From positions 1-9,137 of the forward strand of contig JAYTUJ010000016.1 of assembly GCA_043744615.1 (NCBI GenBank): DNA of 9,137 bases, read 5' to 3'. The DNA is from JAYTUJ01 sp043744615. Its GTDB lineage: Bacteria; Patescibacteriota; Minisyncoccia; Phycocordibacterales; CAIRYW01. Positions 1 to 4,046 of the stretch are shown here, piece by piece. A program made the position numbers and the translations under genes. The notes under the pieces are model-generated. The model was not told the origin of the DNA, did not search any database, and worked only from the letters and a program-made list of their open reading frames with translations. Within the stretch, counting starts at the first letter, position 1, and each line of letters starts with the position of its first letter.

Positions 1-144
1 TGTAGATTCTAAAGATGAATGAAATGTGTATGTTTTACCTGCAAACTTAGTATTTAAATGCTCTGTCCATTTATCTTTTTGAGCTTCACTTTGTGAAGAA
101 AATTCTTTTCTAAAGAATGGATCTGGTTTTTCTGAAAGACTCAT
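1..144 (-). CDS. Hypothetical protein, 5' part only (runs off left edge)
   Basis: An open frame of 48 codons starts at the ATG at 144-142 and continues past base 1. The visible N-terminus begins MSLSEKPDPFFRKEF and is hydrophilic, rich in K, E, S and T, with no signal peptide or membrane segment. I do not recognise the family. The start is supported by a TATAAT box six bases upstream, which would place transcription initiation at or next to the ATG. There is no Shine-Dalgarno sequence, so the message is probably leaderless. Base composition is AT-rich like the housekeeping genes of the window and unlike the neighbouring gene at 256-1078. That gene's terminator lies just upstream, so this is likely a separate transcription unit. 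Confidence 0.6.
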   Translation of the reverse strand, partial: MSLSEKPDPFFRKEFSSQSEAQKDKWTEHLNTKFAGKTYTFHSSLEST

Positions 145-150
145 ACTTAA

Positions 151-156
151 ATTATA
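151..156 (-). promoter_or_regulatory. -10 box (TATAAT) of the left-edge gene
   Basis: A perfect TATAAT reads on the minus strand six bases before the ATG at 144. I see no convincing -35 hexamer 16-18 bases upstream. Initiation about seven bases after the box would fall on the start codon, giving a leaderless mRNA. The box directly follows the T-run of the upstream terminator. Confidence 0.55.
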
Positions 157-160
157 CTAT

Positions 161-201
161 AAAAAGATACACACCTTCGCCGCGAAGCAAAAGGTGTGTA
201 T
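161..201 (-). terminator. Rho-independent terminator
   Basis: ATACACACCTT (167-177) and AAGGTGTGTAT (191-201) are perfect inverted repeats of 11 bp. A second short inverted repeat, CTTCG/CGAAG, lies in and next to the loop. On the minus strand the stem is followed by CTTTTT (166-161); on the plus strand no T-run follows. The direction fits termination of the minus-strand gene at 256-1078, about 55 bases after its stop codon. It also insulates the next minus-strand gene, whose -10 box starts five bases after the T-run. Confidence 0.75.
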
Positions 202-203
202 GA

Positions 204-230
204 GTCTTTGTCTCTCATCGAGCCAAAGAC
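204..230 (-). repeat. Stem-loop in the 3' UTR of the broken gene
   Basis: GTCTTTG (204-210) and CAAAGAC (224-230) form a 7-bp inverted repeat around a 13-base loop, and CTC/GAG inside the loop could extend it. It lies between the stop codon at 256 and the terminator at 161-201. Even closer to the stop is a very small GAGC-AAA-GCTC repeat (247-257). Hairpins or cruciforms just downstream of a variable region are a known feature of some DGRs, but these stems are ordinary and may only stabilise the transcript end. Confidence 0.4.
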
Positions 231-255
231 AGACAAGGTTCCAACAGAGCAAAGC

Positions 256-1078
256 TCAAGAAACCAAGTCTTCTGCACTGCAGGAGAACCGAACACCGAG
301 GTAGTCGCCGCGATCGCCAGGAGAACCCCTGCTGACGCGAACGCCAGGCGAGTAACAACCACCAACGCAGACGAAGGGACCATTGGAAGACTGCGTGTTT
401 GTCCACACCCACACCTTTGGTAAGGTGTATGTGCCATTAATGTAAAATTGAAGTATATTGTGATACACAACTTCAACTGGACGTTCGCGAAACTCGTTTA
501 GCTTGAGAGTTGCTAAGCGTGCTGCGCACGCTTGCCAATCTTCTTGTAAAAGCTTTTCGAGTTCGGCTTTCTGAGCATTCCACTCATCAACAGCGTCTTG
601 CCATTTTTTTGAGGGTTTGCGACCCTTGAAAAAGCAATTAGTGCCGTAGTCGGCAATCAGTTGCATTTGCTCGACATAGTTCTTTCCACATGATCCAGGA
701 ATAACGTCTCGGCTCACAAACCGCCAACCTATCCGTGGCGTTTGTTTTTTATAGAAATCTTCCTTCTGATACTGCTCGGCATTATGAAGAAGTTTTCCTG
801 CACCGAGTTTGTTTTCGAACCCACGATACATCTCTTTCAAAGTCAATGGTTTGCCTTTACGGGTAAGTATCAATAAAGTAAACAAGGTCGAAGTCGAGTT
901 CTTGAAGACCCCGGAGTTCATCGCGTTCCGTTGAAACTAATGGAAACAGAATACTGTTTAATTTTGGGACTCCGAAGACTTGATTAATTTGCCGTGGCCC
1001 GAAACAGGCACAGGGTTGTGGAACCAGAAGAGACTGAACTTCTTGCTGTGTTAAAAAATGACGTTGTTGTGCGCTCAT
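256..1078 (-). pseudogene. Candidate DGR-type variable protein, interrupted by a +1 frameshift
   Basis: Two overlapping minus-strand frames make one gene. The first starts at the ATG at 1078 (MSAQQRHFLTQQEV), encodes VFGVPKLNSILFPLV and ELDFDLVYFIDT, then meets TAA at 859-857. The second continues as TRKGKPLTLKEMYRGFENKL and ends at TGA (258-256). Skipping one T of the pair at 866-865 joins them into a 273-residue protein. The N-terminal ~215 residues are soluble and mostly helical-looking, with WRFVSRDVIPGS, an EKLLQEDWQACAARL helix and RPVEVVYHNILQFYINGTY. The C-terminus, from VWVWTNTQSSNG to LGVRFSCS, resembles the hypervariable ends of paralogous CPR proteins that I interpret as DGR targets with a C-type-lectin-like end; that match is from memory. 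It may be a pseudogene, a programmed frameshift or a sequencing error. GC content is much higher than in neighbouring genes, suggesting acquisition or mutagenesis. Confidence 0.6.
277..390 (-). other. Candidate DGR variable region (A-poor, NNY codon tract)
   Basis: Reading from TCT at 390 to AGT at 277, 35 of 38 codons end in C or T, and in 301-390 only 8 of 90 sense-strand bases are A. The encoded stretch is rich in G, S, R, V, C and Y (for example GGCYSPGVRVSRGSPGD). Adenine-specific mutagenic homing turns AAY codons of a template repeat into NNY codons and removes A, so this is the composition expected of a diversified variable region. It lies at the very C-terminus, as DGR variable regions usually do. 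No second copy (template repeat) exists in this window, so the call rests on composition and position only. Confidence 0.45.
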
Positions 1079-1125
1079 AGTAGTTTTGTGTAGTTGAGTT
1101 TCTGTATTGTTGTGTGTTTAGTTTT

Positions 1126-1197
1126 TCAGGAGACATGCCAAATAAGCCCTTTGATCCGATTCTTTTGCAATGCAGTTTCAAAGGACTTATTTGGCAT
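1126..1197 (-). CDS. Possible 23-residue leader peptide
   Basis: An ATG at 1197-1195 opens a 23-codon frame ending in TGA (1128-1126). It lies about 15 bases after the predicted transcription start of the minus-strand promoter and ahead of the ATG at 1078. It begins MPNKSFETALQ and ends GLIWHVS. Both ends lie in the arms of the 1134-1198 hairpin, so part of the sequence is dictated by the inverted repeat. There is no Shine-Dalgarno sequence. It could be a translated upstream ORF coupled to the leader hairpin, or chance. Confidence 0.2.
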   Translation of the reverse strand: MPNKSFETALQKNRIKGLIWHVS

Positions 1198-1198
1198 G
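1134..1198 (-). repeat. Long inverted repeat / 5'-leader hairpin
   Basis: Arms 1134-1154 and 1178-1198 are 21 bp each and complementary except at one position, with a 23-base loop (1155-1177). On the minus strand the mismatch becomes a G-U pair, so the stem is fully paired in minus-strand RNA, which favours an RNA role in that direction. It falls in the leader between the minus-strand promoter (1218-1247) and the ATG at 1078. No T-run follows on either strand, so it is not a standard terminator. It may be a translational or stability control element, or a remnant of a small mobile repeat. Confidence 0.7.
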
Positions 1199-1217
1199 AG
1201 GCCTTAATTCAAGCATT

Positions 1218-1247
1218 TTTATATCATAAAAATGGTGTAGATGTCAA
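1218..1247 (-). promoter_or_regulatory. Sigma-70-type promoter for the candidate variable-protein gene
   Basis: On the minus strand a perfect TTGACA (1247-1242) is followed after 18 bases by TATAAA (1223-1218). Predicted initiation near 1211 gives a leader of roughly 130 bases holding the long hairpin and a short ORF. It is divergent from the hisS promoter, whose -35 box begins 50 bases away. Confidence 0.6.
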
Positions 1248-1296
1248 TAAAATTAAAGTGATGATATTAGGTGTAATAAATAGCAATTAATCAGCA

Positions 1297-1325
1297 TTGT
1301 CATATACCACTCTGTCGGCTAAAAT
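1297..1325 (+). promoter_or_regulatory. hisS promoter (leaderless)
   Basis: TTGTCA (1297-1302), a 17-base spacer and TAAAAT (1320-1325) form a near-consensus sigma-70 promoter. The ATG begins six bases after the -10 box, exactly where transcription should start, so the hisS message is predicted to be leaderless. This agrees with the lack of any Shine-Dalgarno sequence. Confidence 0.65.
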
Positions 1326-1334
1326 AGGTATATG
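1301..1334 (+). repeat. Inverted repeat spanning the hisS promoter and start codon
   Basis: CATATACC (1301-1308) and GGTATATG (1327-1334) are perfect 8-bp inverted repeats separated by 18 bases. The right arm includes the ATG of hisS and the left arm starts in the -35 box. It could be a two-half-site operator. In a longer read-through transcript it could hide the start codon. In a leaderless transcript the left arm would not be transcribed. Confidence 0.4.
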
Positions 1335-2606
1335 AAATTAAGCACAGAAAGCTACAAAGGCGTACGCGACTTTTATCCTGAAGATCAAGCGATTGAAAAT
1401 TATATTTTTGAGGTGTGGTCAAAAACTGCAGAAAGTTTTGGGTATAGTCAATACAATGCTTCTATTCTTGAACCGACTGAATTGTATAAAGCAAAATCTG
1501 GAGAAGAAATTGTAAATGAACAAACATATTCTTTTAAAGATCGGGGTGATCGTGATGTAACTTTACGACCTGAAATGACACCGACAGTTGCACGAATGAT
1601 TGCAGGAAAACGACGAGAACTTAAATTTCCTGTTCGATGGTATTCAATACCTAATCTTTTTAGGTATGAGCGGCCGCAACGCGGCCGCCTTCGAGAACAC
1701 TTTCAACTTAACTGTGACATATTTGGTGTTCCTACTATTGAAGCCGAAGTTGAAATGATTTCACTCGCCTACCAAATTATGAAAAATTTTGGTTTGAAAG
1801 ATCAGCAGTTTGAAATTAGAGTAGGAAACAAAAATATATTTTTTACAGACCTAAAGAGGTATCTAGAAATATCTGAGGATGAAAAAATTCACACACTTAT
1901 AAAACTTATTGATAAGCAAAAAAAGTTAACCGAAGAAACATTTAAAAAAGAAATTTATGAAATATTAGGAGAAAAAACTGGACAAAAATTTTTAGATATT
2001 TCTTTTGAAAAGTTTCAAGAAATTATAAAAGATAATGAGGATTTTAAAACTATTACTAAAATTGGATCAGAGTTAAAAAGTCTAGGAATACATATAAAAT
2101 TCGACCAAAATTTAGTGCGTGGCTTTGACTATTACACAGGTACGGTATTTGAAATTTTTGATACAAACCCTACAAACCCCCGAGCATTATTTGGTGGCGG
2201 ACGATACGACAATTTACTTTCAATTTTTGGTGAAGAACCTGTTGCAACCGTTGGTTTTGGTATGGGCGACGTTACTATTAAAGATGTACTCGAAACATAT
2301 AACCTAATCCCCGCTTCGGTGAGTCAATCAAAAACAAAAATTCTTGTCTGTCCTTTTTCAAAAAATAATTTTAATGAAGCAGCCACACTCGCACAAATGT
2401 TTAGAGCAAAAAATATAAACACAGCAATAAACTTTAGTGACAAAAAAATTGGTGATCAAATTGCAAAAGCAGACAAAGAAAAAATTCCTTACGTGGTTAT
2501 CGTTGGCGATGATGAAGAAAAAAACCAAGTATTTAAAATAAAAAACTTAGCGACAAAAGAAGAACAAACATTTACCAAAGAAAATATTTCTTCAATAACA
2601 CTCTAA
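1332..2606 (+). CDS. hisS: Histidine--tRNA ligase (HisRS)
   Basis: This cytoplasmic class II aminoacyl-tRNA synthetase activates histidine with ATP and charges tRNA-His. The 424 residues match the usual bacterial length. Visible signatures are KGVRDFYP (9-16), the motif 1 region EPTELYKAKSG (47-57), FKDRGDRDVTLRPEMTPTVA (68-87), motif 2 FRYERPQRGRLREHFQL (110-126), the histidine-specific LVRGFDYYTGTVFE (261-274, catalytic-type R263) and FGGGRYDNLL (287-296). Motif 3 is VGFGMGDV (307-314), where most bacterial enzymes have GLER or GVER, so the usual motif 3 arginine is absent; I recall a similar GFG-GD form in plant-type HisRS. Residues ~336-424 form the anticodon-binding domain. The ATG sits six bases after a good -10 box. 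The exonuclease gene follows five bases after the TAA, so the two probably form an operon. Confidence 0.97.
   Translation: MKLSTESYKGVRDFYPEDQAIENYIFEVWSKTAESFGYSQYNASILEPTELYKAKSGEEIVNEQTYSFKDRGDRDVTLRPEMTPTVARMIAGKRRELKFPVRWYSIPNLFRYERPQRGRLREHFQLNCDIFGVPTIEAEVEMISLAYQIMKNFGLKDQQFEIRVGNKNIFFTDLKRYLEISEDEKIHTLIKLIDKQKKLTEETFKKEIYEILGEKTGQKFLDISFEKFQEIIKDNEDFKTITKIGSELKSLGIHIKFDQNLVRGFDYYTGTVFEIFDTNPTNPRALFGGGRYDNLLSIFGEEPVATVGFGMGDVTIKDVLETYNLIPASVSQSKTKILVCPFSKNNFNEAATLAQMFRAKNINTAINFSDKKIGDQIAKADKEKIPYVVIVGDDEEKNQVFKIKNLATKEEQTFTKENISSITL
1670..1688 (+). repeat. GC hairpin (paired GCGGCCGC) inside hisS
   Basis: GCGGCCGC occurs at 1670-1677 and again at 1681-1688, three bases apart. Each is a self-complementary 8-mer, so together they form an 8-bp, all-G/C stem with a three-base loop. 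They encode part of motif 2 (RPQRGR) using CGG, CCG, CGC and GGC codons, in a gene that is otherwise strongly AT-rich. Confidence 0.7.
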
Positions 2607-2611
2607 ATTGT

Positions 2612-3187
2612 ATGCGTAAAGTAGTATTTGATATTGAAACAAAAAATATTTTTGCCGATGTGGGCAAAGCTGATCCTGTATTACTTGATATTTCACTGGT
2701 TGGTTTATACGATTACGAAACAGACAAATATTATAGTTTCTTGCAAGAAGAATTTAATATGATGTGGCCTTTTTTTGAAAAAGCGGATGTACTTATTGGA
2801 TTCAATAGTGACCATTTTGATATTCCCCTATTAAATAAATATTATCATGGTGATCTGACAAAAATAAAAAGTATTGATATTCTAAAAACGATTAGAGATT
2901 CTTTGGGGCGACGTATTGGTTTAGGTGCTATTGCCGAAGCAACATTAGGAACCGGAAAAAGTGGTAACGGCCTTGAAGCAGTTGCCTGGTGGAAAAGTGG
3001 TGAAATAGAAAAAATCAGAAAATATTGTTTGCAAGACGTAAAAGTAACAAAAGATGTGTACGAATACGCCATCAAAAATAAAAAGCTCAAATACAAAGAC
3101 GGTACAGTTAAAAAAGACTTTGTGATGCATACCGAAGAATGGGAAAAACAAGAAGAAGCGGGCATGACATTTAGTCTTCCTTTTTAA
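2612..3187 (+). CDS. DEDD-superfamily 3'-5' exonuclease (RNase H-like fold)
   Basis: A 191-residue predicted 3'-5' exonuclease of the DnaQ/RNase H-like superfamily, acting on DNA or RNA with two metal ions. Exo I is VFDIETKN with D7 and E9. Exo II is IGFNSDHFDIPLL with N65 and D70. Exo III is YCLQDVKVTKD with Y138 and D142 in Y-x3-D spacing, the DEDDy subtype. There is no signal peptide, membrane helix or added polymerase or helicase domain, so it is a stand-alone nuclease; the arrangement resembles the small RNase_H_2/YprB-like group. The ATG is five bases after the hisS stop and has no Shine-Dalgarno sequence, suggesting translation coupled to hisS. The substrate cannot be told from sequence; repair or RNA turnover are both possible. 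No clear terminator follows: 3188-3227 is an AT-rich spacer holding the next promoter. Confidence 0.85.
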   Translation: MRKVVFDIETKNIFADVGKADPVLLDISLVGLYDYETDKYYSFLQEEFNMMWPFFEKADVLIGFNSDHFDIPLLNKYYHGDLTKIKSIDILKTIRDSLGRRIGLGAIAEATLGTGKSGNGLEAVAWWKSGEIEKIRKYCLQDVKVTKDVYEYAIKNKKLKYKDGTVKKDFVMHTEEWEKQEEAGMTFSLPF

Positions 3188-3211
3188 TTCTTTTTAATTG
3201 AATTTTAATAA

Positions 3212-3220
3212 TGGTATAAT
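3212..3220 (+). promoter_or_regulatory. Extended -10 promoter of the DsbA-like gene
   Basis: TGG-TATAAT (3212-3220) is a perfect extended -10 element. Seven bases separate it from the ATG at 3228, so transcription should begin at or just before the start codon. No good -35 box is seen at normal spacing, which an extended -10 can tolerate. The position rules out the upstream TTG at 3198 as the start. Confidence 0.65.
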
Positions 3221-3227
3221 TGCGTCC

Positions 3228-4046
3228 ATGGAAACACAAACAACAAATCAAATTCCTCAAGCAACAAAAAACAACTTGGCGGTGCCAATTGCTATTGTTA
3301 TTGCAGGATTACTTATCGCATTAGCAGTTTTTTTTAATGGAAGAGAAGCTCGACAAAAAGAAGAAGCAAAGGTTATGAATGCACAGCCAACTGCAAACAT
3401 AACTGTTGTTCCTGTCGATGCTCAAAATGATCATATTATTGGAAACCCAAAAGCAGATATTTCTCTTATCGAATATTCTGATACTGAATGTCCTTTCTGC
3501 CGAATCTTTCACGCGACATTACAAAATGTAATAAAAGATTATGGAAACGATGGAAAAGTTTCTTGGGTATACCGAAACATGCCTCTGGATAGTCTTCATA
3601 AAAAAGCTCGTCCTGAAGCTGAAGCTGCAGAATGTGCATACAAACTTGGTGGTCATCCAGCTTTTTGGAAATTTATAGATACTATTTTTGCAACAACAGG
3701 TTCAAACGATAGCTTTAACCAAAAACTTCTTCCGGAAATCGCAGTACAAGCAGGTGTTTCAAAAGACGCATTTAACTTGTGTGTTGCATCAGGTGAAACA
3801 AAAGCAAAAGTAGAAAAACAATATCAAGATGGGCTCAAGGCAGGTGGACAAGGAACACCTCACACTGTTGTTGTTTCAAAAAATAAAATTTCAGATTCAC
3901 AAAAACTTGCAATCTCAAAACTTTTTGCAAATGTTCGACCAGAAAATAATCCTTTAATTTGGACTCAAACTGACACCATGTTTATACTCAGTGGTTCACT
4001 TTCTGCAGAATATCTAAAAAATATTATTACAATTTTAACGAAGTAA
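3228..4046 (+). CDS. Membrane-anchored DsbA-like thioredoxin-fold protein
   Basis: A 272-residue thiol-disulfide oxidoreductase of the DsbA-like (Thioredoxin_4) family, acting outside the cytoplasmic membrane. Residues 1-16 are polar. Residues ~17-36 (LAVPIAIVIAGLLIALAVFF) are a single membrane helix acting as an uncleaved anchor, followed by an R/K/E-rich stretch. The thioredoxin domain begins near residue 66 (GNPKADISLIEYSDTECPFC). The active site is C88-P-F-C91 and the cis-proline loop is GTPHTVVV with P211. C136 and C185 could form a second, structural disulfide. Proteins of this type oxidise or isomerise cysteines in exported proteins; no partner such as DsbB/VKOR is next to it. ATG 3228 is chosen over an in-frame TTG at 3198 because the extended -10 promoter lies between them. 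The last 20 bases overlap the tail of the helicase gene on the other strand. Confidence 0.9.
   Translation: METQTTNQIPQATKNNLAVPIAIVIAGLLIALAVFFNGREARQKEEAKVMNAQPTANITVVPVDAQNDHIIGNPKADISLIEYSDTECPFCRIFHATLQNVIKDYGNDGKVSWVYRNMPLDSLHKKARPEAEAAECAYKLGGHPAFWKFIDTIFATTGSNDSFNQKLLPEIAVQAGVSKDAFNLCVASGETKAKVEKQYQDGLKAGGQGTPHTVVVSKNKISDSQKLAISKLFANVRPENNPLIWTQTDTMFILSGSLSAEYLKNIITILTK

Noticed and set aside
196..423. Open plus-strand frame of 75 codons opposite the candidate variable region
   Set aside because: It is antisense to the better supported minus-strand gene, has no plausible start context and is open because the opposite strand is A-poor.
984..1181. Minus-strand frame of 65 codons overlapping the start of the broken gene
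   Set aside because: It covers the leader hairpin and then runs out of frame with the conserved VFGVPKLN sequence; it looks like a shadow frame.
2845..3165. Long minus-strand frames opposite the exonuclease gene
   Set aside because: Low-complexity, S/F-rich translations antisense to a gene with clear catalytic motifs.
3198..3227. TTG-initiated N-terminal extension of the DsbA-like protein
   Set aside because: The extended -10 promoter at 3212-3220 lies inside it, and the ATG at 3228 directly precedes a normal anchor topology.
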